64,000 bases of DNA. Origin: HGM11368 sp051883455 (GTDB taxonomy: Bacteria; Bacillota; Clostridia; Christensenellales; UBA3700). The notes beneath the pieces were generated by a model. The model saw only the letters and a program-made list of their open reading frames with translations. It was not told the origin of the DNA and did no database searches. The stretch spans positions 186,001-250,000 of the forward strand of contig JBJETT010000008.1 in assembly GCA_051883455.1 (NCBI GenBank), written 5' to 3'. Of the stretch, positions 32,307 through 41,762 are shown piece by piece. The translations under genes were made by a program, and so were the position numbers. Each line of letters begins with the position of its first letter. The stretch's first letter is position 1.

Positions 32307-34724
32307 TTACTGTGCCTTACGGGCAATGTTTTTGAGGATAGTTGCAAGTCCCTTGAAGAAGTGACCATTGCACATCATTACCAAGCCTTCCGCCATATAC
32401 GGATTGAGCGCGCCTTGCGAGGTATACGACACGTTTTTGACTCTCGAATATCTCATAGTCTCCACCATCATCACCAGTCCCGGGTCGTCGGCAGGACATC
32501 TCATACCTATACGCATCCCAAACTTGACAAGCGATATAAAGAAGCCCGCGAACTTGCTAGTCTGTTGCATTTCTTCAAAAGTGTTGTCAGCTGTAAACTG
32601 ACCTTTGACAGGTAAAATCACTTGAGGGTCAATCTTTCTTCCAATAAGCGTCTCATATTGCTCTTGCGGAATATCGTTGCCGTCAGGATGATAATACCAA
32701 GCAAGCGCGTCTTTTTGCTCTGCGTACTGCTCGTAGGTATCTCCCTTGATAGTAATAGTTTGTTTGAGCTTTTCGTCTACGCTGCTACTTGCCACGATAA
32801 TATCGTAGTCGGAGCCAACGACGTCAAAGGCGTTTTTGTCAGTAATAAAACTACTAAATGCGTCTTTGTCTAGCAACAACTCTACTCTCACGCTCTCTCC
32901 CGCCTTGACGAACACTTTGTCGAAGGCTTTGAGTTCTTTGTTTGGCGTAAAGATATTGTCGTTGTGTCTATGCACGTAAACTTGCACGATTTCTTTACCG
33001 TCCCTCTTGCCGACGTTGCTTACGTTGAAGCTCACGGCTACTTTGCCGTCCTCGTCAAAAGTATTGTCCACCTTGAGGTCACTATACTCGAATTTGGTAT
33101 AGGACAAGCCGTATCCAAACGGATAAGCTACAGCCTTGCCCGCCGTATCGAAGTATCTGTAACCCACGTAGATGCCTTCTCTATATTGCGTCTTGGCAAA
33201 GTCGCCCGTCAAATCGTTGTAGGACGGAATGTCTTGCAATTCGAGAGGATACGTTTCGGCAAGCTTTCCGCTTGGGTTTTGCTTACCGTACAATAGGTCG
33301 TAGGTAGCCGTTCCCACGTTTTGACCGCCTAGGTGCATCATAAGTATAGCTTTGACCTTGTCTCTAAACGGCATTGCTATTGGCGAACCCGTTGCAAGGA
33401 CGACGATTACTTTAGCTCCGCTGTTGGCAAGTGCGTCAATAAGTTGTAGATGAGCTATAGGCATATCAATACTCTTTCTATCAAAGCCCTCGGCCTCATA
33501 GCTGTCGGTCAACCCTGCAAATACGATTACCTTGTCCTTGCCCTTAGCCATTTCTACCGCTTGGTCGATAAGCTGAGGATAGATTTTGCCTGATTTGTTG
33601 ATTTTGTAACCACGAGCATAGTCGTACTCTACGCCCTTTTGTTCCAAAACGTCAACGAAACTCGTCAACTTCGTAGGGTTGATATGCGAGCTTCCCGCGC
33701 CTTGATAGCGAGGCTTTTTCGCCATTTCGCCAACAACGAGGATTTTCTCTTTGTCCGACAACGGCAAAGCTTCGTTTTTGTTTTCGAGCAACACCGCGCC
33801 TTCTTTAGCTATCTCTGCCGACAATGCGTTGTGCGCGTCGGCGTCGTAAGTATAATCCTTAGAATAGTCAGGCGTTGAGAATATTAGGTCAAGCATTCTG
33901 TCAACGGCTCTATCGAGCACTTCTTCGCTAAGCGTGCCGTCTTTGACAGCTTGAACGATAAGTGCGTCGTTGTATCCGCCACTACCCGGCATTTCGAGTT
34001 CCAAACCCGCGTCGACGCCCTTTGGTCTATCGTTGGTTGCACCCCAATCCGACATGACGATGCCCTCGTAGCCCCATTCTTCTCTCAAAACGTCGTTGAG
34101 GTATTTCTTATTTTCGCAAGCGTAAACGCCGTTGATTTTGTTGTAAGAACACATCATCGTCTTAGGCTTACCCTCTTTGACGGCGTATTCAAACGCTCTG
34201 AGATAAATCTCTCTCAGCGTTCTTTCGTCAGCCTCGGCACTCACCGTCATACGACGAGTCTCTTGGTTGTTGGCAAAGAAGTGTTTGAGAGAAGTGCCGA
34301 CGCCTTGACTCTGCACGCCTTGGATGAAACTTGCAGCAAGTTTGCCGGCCAAAAGCGGATCTTCGGAATAGTACTCGAAGTTGCGTCCGCAAATGCTCGT
34401 GCGCTTGATATTGACGCCGGGTCCTAAGACTATGCCAACCTTTTCTTTGAGAGCCTCCTCGCCTATGGCCCTACCCATTTTGCCTATCATTTCTCTATTC
34501 CAAGTCGAAGCGCAACACGAAGCCGTTGGAAAACAAGTAGAAGCCGCCGATTTATGCACAGAGTCGCCGTTGCCTTGTTTACGCAAACCGTGAGGTCCGT
34601 CCGTCATCATCACCGAAGGAACGCCCAACCTCTCTACACCCTTGGTATGCCACATGTCAAGACCGCTGCACATACCTGCCTTTTCTTCCAAAGTCATCTT
34701 ATCAATTATCTCTTGATATTTCAT
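32307..34724 (-). CDS. Glycoside hydrolase family 3 (beta-glucosidase-like)
   Basis: 805 residues. The N-terminal TIM barrel carries MTDGPHGLR, the LGPGVNIKRTSICGRNFEYYSEDP block, KHFFANNQE and the nucleophile aspartate in VMSDWGA (about residue 224). The second alpha/beta domain contains the AGSSHINP region with candidate acid/base residues, and a fibronectin III-like domain follows (about 555-625). The last 130 residues are an extra segment with helices, not typical of short GH3s. No signal peptide, so it should act in the cytosol on imported glucosides. AAGGAGAA precedes the start. Exact sugar specificity unknown. Confidence 0.93.
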   Translation of the reverse strand: MKYQEIIDKMTLEEKAGMCSGLDMWHTKGVERLGVPSVMMTDGPHGLRKQGNGDSVHKSAASTCFPTASCCASTWNREMIGKMGRAIGEEALKEKVGIVLGPGVNIKRTSICGRNFEYYSEDPLLAGKLAASFIQGVQSQGVGTSLKHFFANNQETRRMTVSAEADERTLREIYLRAFEYAVKEGKPKTMMCSYNKINGVYACENKKYLNDVLREEWGYEGIVMSDWGATNDRPKGVDAGLELEMPGSGGYNDALIVQAVKDGTLSEEVLDRAVDRMLDLIFSTPDYSKDYTYDADAHNALSAEIAKEGAVLLENKNEALPLSDKEKILVVGEMAKKPRYQGAGSSHINPTKLTSFVDVLEQKGVEYDYARGYKINKSGKIYPQLIDQAVEMAKGKDKVIVFAGLTDSYEAEGFDRKSIDMPIAHLQLIDALANSGAKVIVVLATGSPIAMPFRDKVKAILMMHLGGQNVGTATYDLLYGKQNPSGKLAETYPLELQDIPSYNDLTGDFAKTQYREGIYVGYRYFDTAGKAVAYPFGYGLSYTKFEYSDLKVDNTFDEDGKVAVSFNVSNVGKRDGKEIVQVYVHRHNDNIFTPNKELKAFDKVFVKAGESVRVELLLDKDAFSSFITDKNAFDVVGSDYDIIVASSSVDEKLKQTITIKGDTYEQYAEQKDALAWYYHPDGNDIPQEQYETLIGRKIDPQVILPVKGQFTADNTFEEMQQTSKFAGFFISLVKFGMRIGMRCPADDPGLVMMVETMRYSRVKNVSYTSQGALNPYMAEGLVMMCNGHFFKGLATILKNIARKAQ

Positions 34725-34861
34725 AATTCTCCTTATTCTTATATATTTCTTAATATATATAAGTTCTAGCCTATAAATATTTTATCATATTCGCTTGGCG
34801 TTTTTCAATACGTTTTTGATAATATTGCACTTTTTTGCTCAAATTTACTTCAAAAATTCGT

Positions 34862-35545
34862 CTAATTTTCCCTCGTCGGTTTGTAGGCTTCGAGCTTATA
34901 GATAGGCAAACCTTGAGCAACGAAATTGGCTTCGTATTCCGTCATCACGTTGTCTACTGCTTCCGAGGCGTGTAGGTCAAGAGAAACGTCTCTGAGCACA
35001 AACCCCGACTCGGACAACGTTTGGATAGAATATTCGAACAAGCCTCTGTTGTCGGTCTTTTGCACGATTTTGCTACCATCCTTCATCAGTCCGAGATATA
35101 TTTTCAAAAATTTTGGATTGGTAAGTCTATGATTAGCGTAAGTCTTCTTTGGATAAGGACAAGAAAAGTTGAGGAAAATGCCGTCCACGGTGTCGTCATC
35201 CAAAAAGCAATTGAGGTTTTCCGCGCTGCCGAGCACGAATTTGACGTTGCTAAGCCCTTCGCTCTTAGCTCTCTCACAAGCCGACACTATGACGTTGGGG
35301 ACCTTTTCGAGAGCAATAAAATTGTCGCTAGGGTACTTCTTAGCCATTTCGCACACGAATGCCCCCTTACCGCAACCTAGTTCCAAAAATAGTCGCCCGT
35401 GCCTTTCGAACGCCTTGTCGATATCTATCTTGACTTCGTTTTTTCTTGCAGGATTGTAATAAAAGTCACTGCCTTCTTTGACTATCAAATAGTCGTCTAC
35501 AGCGGTCAATCTGTGCTCTAAATTCTTCTTTTTTCTAAGTCTCAT
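34862..35545 (-). CDS. trmB: tRNA (guanine-46-N7)-methyltransferase
   Basis: 227 residues. SAM-binding motif FLELGCGKGAFVCEMA (about 53-68), the IALEKVPNVIVSA block, and FSCPYPKKTYANHRL (about 128-142), with the serine-cysteine variant of the usual NFSDPWPK signature. It methylates G46 in the variable loop of tRNA. It lies 46 bases after recG on the same strand and probably shares its transcript. Confidence 0.94.
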   Translation of the reverse strand: MRLRKKKNLEHRLTAVDDYLIVKEGSDFYYNPARKNEVKIDIDKAFERHGRLFLELGCGKGAFVCEMAKKYPSDNFIALEKVPNVIVSACERAKSEGLSNVKFVLGSAENLNCFLDDDTVDGIFLNFSCPYPKKTYANHRLTNPKFLKIYLGLMKDGSKIVQKTDNRGLFEYSIQTLSESGFVLRDVSLDLHASEAVDNVMTEYEANFVAQGLPIYKLEAYKPTREN

Positions 35546-35591
35546 CTTTTCACCAAAAAATAATTATTATTTATTTTTGCAAAATATTTAG

Positions 35592-37574
35592 TTATGCAAG
35601 ACTAATTTGTTCAATACGTCTAATTACCTCTTGCATCTTTGGATTGTCGGCTATATCGGGATATGTTGTTATCAGTCTTTGAGCAAGCTCTTTGCACTCT
35701 TGCAAGGTCTTTGCAGTCACTTTGACAGCCGTCGTACCGCTTTGATTGAAACCGAAAAAGTCCCCGTAGCCTCTAAGCTCGGCGTCTTTTTCCGCAATAG
35801 TCAATCCGTCGTAATTGTCCCTTATGACAGCCAAACGCTCCTGCTCGTTAGGGCTTGCTGTATGCAAAAAGCAATACGATTGCATGCCTGCTCTACGACC
35901 CACTCGTCCTCTCAATTGATGAAGACCGGCTAAGCCAAATCTATCACTATTGAGTACCACCATACAACTAGCTCTCGGGCTATCCACGCCCACCTCTACG
36001 ATAGTAGTTGCAACGAGCACGTCTATCTCTCCCGCTATAAATTTGTTCATAATATCGCTCTTTTCTTCTTGAGAAAGCTTGCCGTGCAATAGAGCGCACC
36101 TAACACCCGATAACGCTCCCTCCTTGACTTGCTCGTAGAGCGTTTTTGCGCCAAATACCGTCAGTCCGTCACAGTCCTCGATTGCGGGACAAACGATATA
36201 ACATTGTTCTCCTCTATCCACGATTTGACGAATAAATCCGTATAATTTTGGCAATTTTTCGTTGCCTATTATATAGGTTTGTACTCTTTCTTCTTCACTC
36301 TTTCTACTCTCAAGCGTGGAGATTTTAACGTCGCCAAGCACGCTTATCGCCAGCGTCCTCGGTATAGGCGTTGCGCTCATCACCAAAGTATCTACGCCCA
36401 AAGCTTTGGTCTCCAGTTTGCTCTTTTGTCTGACTCCGAATTTGTGCAATTCGTCTATAACGACGTATCTAAGCTTGTCAAAAATTACCTTGTCACCGAT
36501 GACTGCGTGCGTGCCGATGAGGATATCAACTTTGCCATCCTTGCAGTCAGCCAATATACGTCTTTTTTCGCTACTACTTGTCGACGAAGTGAGCAATTCT
36601 ATCCTTATATCAACGTCGTCTATCAGCTCTTTTGCCGTGTCGTAATGTTGGCGTGCAAGTATCTCGGTCGGCGCCATCATTGCACATTGAAAACCGCTCT
36701 TGACAACGTAGACCATACTCATCAAAGCAACTACGGTCTTACCGCTACCCACGTCTCCCACCAACATTCTATTGGTCTTTTCTTTGCCTTGAAGGTCCTC
36801 AACTATCTCCTTAAGTGACCTAAGCTGGCTATTGGAAAGAACGTAAGGCAACCTTCGAATATAGCCATCCAAGACGGAAAACGGCAAAGTATACGGCGTT
36901 TCTTTACTACGCATAGCGCAATCTCTAGTCAAATAATATGCCGCCATATCGAGTGTCAATTTTTCTTTTTGTATGCGATGAGAAGCTATATATACCTCTT
37001 GCATCGTCGACGGAAAATGTAAGCTATACAAAGCTTGGGCGTAGTCGGGATATAGCAAGCCGTCAAGCATACTCGACTTGTCGCAACACTCAAGCGCCTG
37101 CCTTACCATACCCTCGTAAGTCTTTTGACCTATCTTGCCTTTGAGAGGATAGACGGCAACCACGCCCGTCAAACGACTCTTGTCACAGCTCTCAAAGCTA
37201 GGATTGCTCATATATAGCTTGCCCTTGTCGTCAATCACCTTGCCCCACACTCTATATCGCTGCCCCTCTATCAGATTTTCTCTCAAATAAGGCGCGTTGA
37301 ACCAAGTGAGCTTCAACTTAGAGCTGTCGTCCTCGACCACCGCAGAAAAAACGTTGAAATTTCTACTTTTTCTAAAAAGCTTGCTAATTGATACGATATT
37401 GCCTTCAACCAAGGCGTAACTACCTACCGTCAATGCGTCGATAGGCGTAGCTTGGGTCATATCGCAATAGGACTTAGGAAAAAAGTGAGCCATGTCTTGC
37501 ACGCTGAAAATGCCCAAGTCGTTCAACTTGGACAAAGTCTTTGCTCCCACGCCTTTGATTTGCGACAATTCCAT
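35592..37574 (-). CDS. recG: ATP-dependent DNA helicase RecG
   Basis: 660 residues. Remodels stalled replication forks and Holliday junctions. An N-terminal OB/wedge domain (about 50-150) is followed by the helicase core: Walker A LVGDVGSGKT, motif II IDELHKFG, SATPIPRT, and the C-terminal LHQLRGRVGRRAG. Motif II is DELH instead of the usual RecG DEQH. A terminator lies in the 71-base gap after yloV, so recG may need its own promoter. Confidence 0.96.
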   Translation of the reverse strand: MELSQIKGVGAKTLSKLNDLGIFSVQDMAHFFPKSYCDMTQATPIDALTVGSYALVEGNIVSISKLFRKSRNFNVFSAVVEDDSSKLKLTWFNAPYLRENLIEGQRYRVWGKVIDDKGKLYMSNPSFESCDKSRLTGVVAVYPLKGKIGQKTYEGMVRQALECCDKSSMLDGLLYPDYAQALYSLHFPSTMQEVYIASHRIQKEKLTLDMAAYYLTRDCAMRSKETPYTLPFSVLDGYIRRLPYVLSNSQLRSLKEIVEDLQGKEKTNRMLVGDVGSGKTVVALMSMVYVVKSGFQCAMMAPTEILARQHYDTAKELIDDVDIRIELLTSSTSSSEKRRILADCKDGKVDILIGTHAVIGDKVIFDKLRYVVIDELHKFGVRQKSKLETKALGVDTLVMSATPIPRTLAISVLGDVKISTLESRKSEEERVQTYIIGNEKLPKLYGFIRQIVDRGEQCYIVCPAIEDCDGLTVFGAKTLYEQVKEGALSGVRCALLHGKLSQEEKSDIMNKFIAGEIDVLVATTIVEVGVDSPRASCMVVLNSDRFGLAGLHQLRGRVGRRAGMQSYCFLHTASPNEQERLAVIRDNYDGLTIAEKDAELRGYGDFFGFNQSGTTAVKVTAKTLQECKELAQRLITTYPDIADNPKMQEVIRRIEQISLA

Positions 37575-37610
37575 AGACTTATTCTACTACTTTTGGAGTG
37601 TTTTTTCAAC

Positions 37611-37638
37611 AAAAAAAGAGCAAGTCTTACGCTTGCTC
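37611..37638 (-). terminator. Terminator of the yloU-yloV operon
   Basis: GAGCAAG and CTTGCTC (37618-37638) form a stem, and on the minus strand seven T follow. It separates yloV from recG. Confidence 0.85.
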
Positions 37639-37645
37639 ATATCTA

Positions 37646-39274
37646 TTATTCTATTGCTATAAAGTAATGATAGTGCGGTTGTCCACCGTAATAACATTCG
37701 ACCTCGCAGTCCTCGAATTTTTCTTGTATTATCTCTTTGAGTTCCTCGGCTTGCTCTTTGTCAACGCCCTCGCCGTAATACAAGGTGATAATCTCGCTAT
37801 CTTCGTCGGCAAGCTTGTCAATCAGCGTCATCGCCGTATCTCTCACGCTATTGGATTTGGCAATAATCTTTTTGCCGTCAAGTCCGATGATGTCGCCTTC
37901 TTGGATATCAAATCCGTCAAGTTGCGTCGTCCTAACAGCCGTGGTAACTTGCGCGCATTTCATATCCCTAAACGCTCTTTTCATCTCTTTTTCGTTGCCC
38001 TTGATATCAATCTCAGGATCGAATACCAACGCCGCGCTAAGTCCTTGTGCGACCTCTTTGGTAGGTATGACTACGCACTTTTTGGAGGTAAGCTCGCAAG
38101 CCTTTTCCGCTGCAAGAATAATGTTGCTATTGTTAGGCAAAATGACTACGTTGTCAGAATTGATTTTTTCGATTGCGTTGAGAATATCCTCTACGCTTGG
38201 GTTCATGGTTTGACCACCCTCGATTACTTCGTCTACGTACATATCCTTGAAGAGCTTACTAAGTCCGTCGCCCGCACAAATTGCCATCATTGCGATAGGC
38301 TTTTTGTTAGCTTGACGTTGCTTTTGCAATTCTCTATTTTGCTCAAGCATATTCTCTATCTTAACCTTGTCCAATTCTCCTAGCTGCAAAGCCCAATACA
38401 AAGCTCTGTTAGGTTGGTTAGTGTGAACGTGCACTTTGATGAGGTGTGTATCACCTATAGCAATAACACAATCACCAATAGTCATAAGCTTGTCACGCAA
38501 CTTTTCAACGTCTTCTTCCGTTACGTGCTTCTTGATATTGATGACGAAGTACTCGGTGCAATAAGCAAACTTGATATTGTCAAGGTCGTGTTCGTCGTCG
38601 CCGAAAGCGTCAAGTATAGGCGCAGGGGTAGCCGTCATATCGCCCTCTTGCTCGGCAATTTCTTCTCCCTTGAGCACTTTGAGATAGCCTTCAAGCACGG
38701 TAATAAGTCCTCTACCACCCGCATCAACCACGCCCGCCTTTTTGAGTACAGGTAACATCTCAGGAGTCTTTTGGAGGATTTCTTCACCCTTGGCGATTAT
38801 TTGTTCAAAAAACGTGATAAATGAAGAATTTTTGCTTGCAATGCTCATTGCATTTTCGGCAATAAATCTAATCACCGTCAAAATCGTGCCTTCCTTAGGC
38901 TTAGTAACGGCACCGTAAGCCACTTCTCTTGCGCAAATAAAAGCTTTGGCAAAGGCTTTGGTATTGAGTTGCTTTTCGTCACTTAGAGTCTTGCACATAC
39001 CTTTGACAATTTGGGACAAAATAACTCCCGAATTGCCTCGTGCACCCTTGAGTGCGCCTCGTGCAAATGCGTTGAAAAGGTCGCTTGGCTCGTCAATAAC
39101 AACGTTTTGAATTTCTTTGACGGCAGACGCCATAGTCATGGACATATTGGTGCCCGTATCGCCGTCAGGAACAGGAAAAACGTTTAAAGAATCTATCATT
39201 GCTTTGTTGGCGCTGAGGTTTTTGTATCCGCCCTCAAACATCTCCGTCAACTTAGCGACGTCTAATATTTTCAT
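37646..39274 (-). CDS. DAK2-domain protein, fatty acid kinase FakA/YloV type
   Basis: 542 residues. The N-terminal DAK2 ATP-binding domain has VFPVPDGDTGTNMSMT (about 31-46) with the metal-binding aspartates, and GARGNSGVILSQ (about 85-96). The central and C-terminal parts contain HVHTNQPN and the LPNNSNI block of YloV. In staphylococci FakA phosphorylates fatty acids held by DegV-like FakB proteins; no fakB is in this window. It follows yloU by nine bases. Confidence 0.93.
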   Translation of the reverse strand: MKILDVAKLTEMFEGGYKNLSANKAMIDSLNVFPVPDGDTGTNMSMTMASAVKEIQNVVIDEPSDLFNAFARGALKGARGNSGVILSQIVKGMCKTLSDEKQLNTKAFAKAFICAREVAYGAVTKPKEGTILTVIRFIAENAMSIASKNSSFITFFEQIIAKGEEILQKTPEMLPVLKKAGVVDAGGRGLITVLEGYLKVLKGEEIAEQEGDMTATPAPILDAFGDDEHDLDNIKFAYCTEYFVINIKKHVTEEDVEKLRDKLMTIGDCVIAIGDTHLIKVHVHTNQPNRALYWALQLGELDKVKIENMLEQNRELQKQRQANKKPIAMMAICAGDGLSKLFKDMYVDEVIEGGQTMNPSVEDILNAIEKINSDNVVILPNNSNIILAAEKACELTSKKCVVIPTKEVAQGLSAALVFDPEIDIKGNEKEMKRAFRDMKCAQVTTAVRTTQLDGFDIQEGDIIGLDGKKIIAKSNSVRDTAMTLIDKLADEDSEIITLYYGEGVDKEQAEELKEIIQEKFEDCEVECYYGGQPHYHYFIAIE

Positions 39275-39283
39275 ATATCTCCA

Positions 39284-39634
39284 CTATACCTTGACTCCAA
39301 CCACGTTGACGACAACGCTCTCTACTCTCATACCCGTATAGGCCTCGACGTTGTACTTGACTGTCTCTTTGATGGAGTCGGTAACTGCCGTTATGTTGAC
39401 GCCCGCGCCAAGCACAACGAACATTTCGATGTTTATTTTGTTTTTGACTGTGGTAACTTTGACGCCTTTGCCGGCAATTTGTTTGTTAAAAAGTGATTTG
39501 ATGCTGTCGGTCAAAGTTCTGGATACCAAATCCATGACTCCGTAGCAGTCCATACAAGCGTTGGACGCTGTCATGGCAATGGCAGAGTCGGTGATAACTA
39601 TCTTTCCGTAATAATTAGAAGTCGTCACAGCCAT
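39284..39634 (-). CDS. Asp23/Gls24 family protein (YloU type)
   Basis: 116 residues. The pattern GKIVITDSAIAMTASNACMDCYGV near the start and NIEMFVVLGAGVNITAVTDSIKETVKYNVE later is typical of the Asp23/Gls24 family, linked to envelope stress in Gram-positives. A central KGVKVTTVKNKINI strand is also typical. Start ATG 39634; it is the first gene of yloU-yloV, facing away from rpmB as in Bacillus. Confidence 0.93.
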   Translation of the reverse strand: MAVTTSNYYGKIVITDSAIAMTASNACMDCYGVMDLVSRTLTDSIKSLFNKQIAGKGVKVTTVKNKINIEMFVVLGAGVNITAVTDSIKETVKYNVEAYTGMRVESVVVNVVGVKV

Positions 39635-39749
39635 GGTTTTATTTTACACTTATGAGCACTTATTTGCAAGCATTTTGGATAATTTAACGCTTTGCATTAT
39701 TATTTTATCTATATTTAGCAAAAAAAATTAAAAAATCGTTCAATTTTTC

Positions 39750-39778
39750 TTGCGTTATTTTTCGGTTGATGATAAGAT
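39750..39778 (+). promoter_or_regulatory. Promoter of rpmB
   Basis: TTGCGT (39750-39755), 17-base spacer, TAAGAT (39773-39778). Confidence 0.55.
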
Positions 39779-39813
39779 TACTATTGCAAGATTTCTAGCA
39801 GGAGGTATAGTAT

Positions 39814-40005
39814 ATGTCAAGAGTATGTGCAATTTGCGGAAAAGGACAACAAACCGGCAACCTCGTTAGCCACTCCAACCGTAAAAGCAGAACAGCGTGG
39901 AGAGCCAACGTTCAAAAGGTGAAAGTTGTCAAAGAAAACGGCGCTACCGAGAGTATGTACGTCTGCACAAGATGTTTGCGTAGCGGTAACGTAGAACGCG
40001 CTTAA
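39814..40005 (+). CDS. rpmB: 50S ribosomal protein L28
   Basis: 63 residues: MSRVCAICGKGQQTGN, SHSNRKSRTAWRANVQKV, then VCTRCLRSG. The four cysteines (CxxC near both ends) are the zinc-binding C+ form of L28. AGGAGG is placed nine bases ahead of the ATG. Monocistronic, and divergent from yloU. Confidence 0.97.
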   Translation: MSRVCAICGKGQQTGNLVSHSNRKSRTAWRANVQKVKVVKENGATESMYVCTRCLRSGNVERA

Positions 40006-40022
40006 TTTTTCTGCACAATCGA

Positions 40023-40048
40023 GGACGCCTATTTAGGCGTCTTTTTTT
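40023..40048 (+). terminator. Terminator of rpmB
   Basis: GACGCCT (40024-40030) and AGGCGTC (40035-40041), then seven T. Confidence 0.92.
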
Positions 40049-40057
40049 ATCAAAAAA

Positions 40058-40092
40058 GCAAAAAAAACAGGGGCAACACTGCCCTGTTTTTT
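40058..40092 (-). terminator. Terminator of the spoVM end of the large minus-strand operon
   Basis: AACAGGGGCA and TGCCCTGTT arms (about 40065-40089); on the minus strand eight T follow. It starts at the stop codon of the SpoVM-like gene. Confidence 0.88.
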
Positions 40093-40174
40093 ATCTTATC
40101 AGACACTTTTTGGGTACTATCAGCCTCAAAAACTTTTTGATCATCTTAGGCGGATTGATACATATTATTCTCAT
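40091..40174 (-). CDS. spoVM: SpoVM-like sporulation micropeptide
   Basis: 27 residues: MRIICINPPK then MIKKFLRLIVPKKCLIR. GGAGG is seven bases before the ATG, and a perfect terminator begins at the stop codon, so this is a genuine transcription-translation unit too short for usual gene callers. Bacillus SpoVM is a 26-residue amphipathic helix that recognises the curved forespore membrane and anchors SpoIVA. The proline at position 9 followed by lysine, and the alternating hydrophobic/basic helix after it, match. The location between rpe and rpmB is the conserved spoVM site (thiN is absent). CATACCTT upstream is a weak SigE-like -10. Identity rests on position plus pattern; sequence identity is low. 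Confidence 0.75.
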   Translation of the reverse strand: MRIICINPPKMIKKFLRLIVPKKCLIR

Positions 40175-40219
40175 AAGCACACCTCCATTGTACAAGGTAT
40201 GCTACTAGCTAAAGATTTG

Positions 40220-40870
40220 TTAATTCAAGCAATTCTTGATATCTTTGACGGCTTGCGCGGGGTCGGACGCGCCAAACACGCTACTGCCCGCAACTACCAC
40301 GTCAACGCCTCGCTCTACCATTTCTTTGACGTTGGACACAGTGACGCCACCGTCTAGCTCTATCAAAAATCTTCCCTTAGAAAGCTCTTTGAGCTGGTTG
40401 ATTTTGTCTAGCACGCTAGTGATAAACTTTTGACCGCCAAACCCAGGGAATACGCCCATAAGCATAACTACGTCAACCTTGTCAGCGTACGGCAGTATAG
40501 TGTCCACTTCGACGTCGGGATTGAGCACTAGTCCTGCATTTTTGCCTTGCGCTCTTATGTAGTCGAGCGTTGCGCCTACGTTAGAGCAAGTCTCGGCGTG
40601 AAAGGTCACGACGTCTGCACCCGCCTCGATAAATCTAGGAATATAGGTCTCGGGACTATCTATCATCAGGTGTACGTCCAAAGTCATATCCGTCTCTTTT
40701 CTAAGGGCCTTGACCATCGGCATACCAAAAGTGATATTAGGCACGAATTTGCCGTCCATCACGTCGCAATGCACCCAATCGGCACCCCATTTTTTTAGAT
40801 TCTTCACAGCCTCGCCCATATAGGCAAAGTCAGCCGACAAAATCGACGGCGCAACTAGTATCTCAGTCAT
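40220..40870 (-). CDS. rpe: Ribulose-phosphate 3-epimerase
   Basis: Interconverts ribulose 5-phosphate and xylulose 5-phosphate. 216 residues, TIM barrel. LVAPSILSADF-like opening, HCDVMDGKFVPNITFG (about 35-50) and DVHLMIDSPETYI supply metal ligands; VMLMGVFPGFGGQKF (about 135-149) and ELDGGV close the site. Its first eight bases overlap rsgA. In operon order it precedes the SpoVM-like gene. Confidence 0.97.
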   Translation of the reverse strand: MTEILVAPSILSADFAYMGEAVKNLKKWGADWVHCDVMDGKFVPNITFGMPMVKALRKETDMTLDVHLMIDSPETYIPRFIEAGADVVTFHAETCSNVGATLDYIRAQGKNAGLVLNPDVEVDTILPYADKVDVVMLMGVFPGFGGQKFITSVLDKINQLKELSKGRFLIELDGGVTVSNVKEMVERGVDVVVAGSSVFGASDPAQAVKDIKNCLN

Positions 40871-41762
40871 ATCTTTTCTCCCATCTCCTTTTTATATCCT
40901 TATACAAACGTATATATCTCTCGTATCTTTCTCTTGACAATTTGCCTTGTTCTACGGCATTCTTTACTCCACACACCTCTTCGTCGCTGTGCGTACAGCT
41001 TCTAAATCTGCAATCTACCGCAAACTCTTCAAAATCAGTATAATATCGGTGCAACGACGTAGGGTCGACTAGCGGCATCTCCAGCATGCTAAATCCGCAA
41101 GTGTCGGCAATCTTAGTACCGTCGTCAAGCTCAATTATCTCTACGTGGCGAGTGGTATTTTTGCCTCTCTCGCCCTTCTTGGACAGGTCGCCGACCTTCA
41201 TCTTTTGCTGACCGCAAATAGTGTTGATAAGTGACGATTTGCCTACCGCCGACTGTCCTGCAAGGCATACGTATCTACCTCTAATTTTGTCCATAAGTTC
41301 GTCGATACCTTGCCTAGTCTGCGTGCTGATGATGATAATGTCCGCCATATCTTGATAGTCTTGCACCACCTGTTGCAATACGTCCTCAGCCCCGTCAAGG
41401 TCTGCCTTATTGACGCAAATTATAGGGTCAACCCCTTGTTCGGTAGCTCCTATGATGAGTTTGTCCACCAACAGCATATCGGGCTTAGGCACGGGAGCAA
41501 GCACGATGACGATAGCCTCGATATTGCTTATATAAGGTCTAACGAGCATACTCTTGCGAGGCAAGACCTCTTCGATCACGCCCTCTTTGTCCGCCACCAC
41601 CGACACCATATCGCCTATATATATTTCTCCGTTTCGCTTGAGCTTTCCTCTAGCAAAACACTTGAATGTCTCGCCTTGGTCCGTCTTGACGGTATATATG
41701 CCACCCATTCCTTTGACAACTTGTCCTACAACCTTCTTTTTGATATTACACCTCACCTGCAA
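40863..41762 (-). CDS. rsgA: Ribosome small-subunit GTPase RsgA
   Basis: 299 residues. The GTPase domain is circularly permuted, as in all RsgA: VNKADLDG (G4) comes before GQSAVGKSSLIN (G1) and DTCGF (G3). An OB fold leads, and a C-terminal zinc knuckle has C-x4-CTHSDEEVC. It helps mature the 30S subunit. The open frame starts at TTG 41762 overlapping rlmN by 17 bases; GTG 41756 is an alternative, and the true start is uncertain. In Bacillus the prpC-prkC pair lies just before rsgA; here it is absent. Confidence 0.95.
   Translation of the reverse strand: MQVRCNIKKKVVGQVVKGMGGIYTVKTDQGETFKCFARGKLKRNGEIYIGDMVSVVADKEGVIEEVLPRKSMLVRPYISNIEAIVIVLAPVPKPDMLLVDKLIIGATEQGVDPIICVNKADLDGAEDVLQQVVQDYQDMADIIIISTQTRQGIDELMDKIRGRYVCLAGQSAVGKSSLINTICGQQKMKVGDLSKKGERGKNTTRHVEIIELDDGTKIADTCGFSMLEMPLVDPTSLHRYYTDFEEFAVDCRFRSCTHSDEEVCGVKNAVEQGKLSRERYERYIRLYKDIKRRWEKRYD

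Noticed and set aside
34801..34825. Sixth copy of the ATACGTAT palindrome (TTTCAATACGTTTTTGATA)
   Set aside because: Only the left half matches, it lies upstream of a gene rather than after a stop codon, and part of it is the -35 region of the GH3 promoter.
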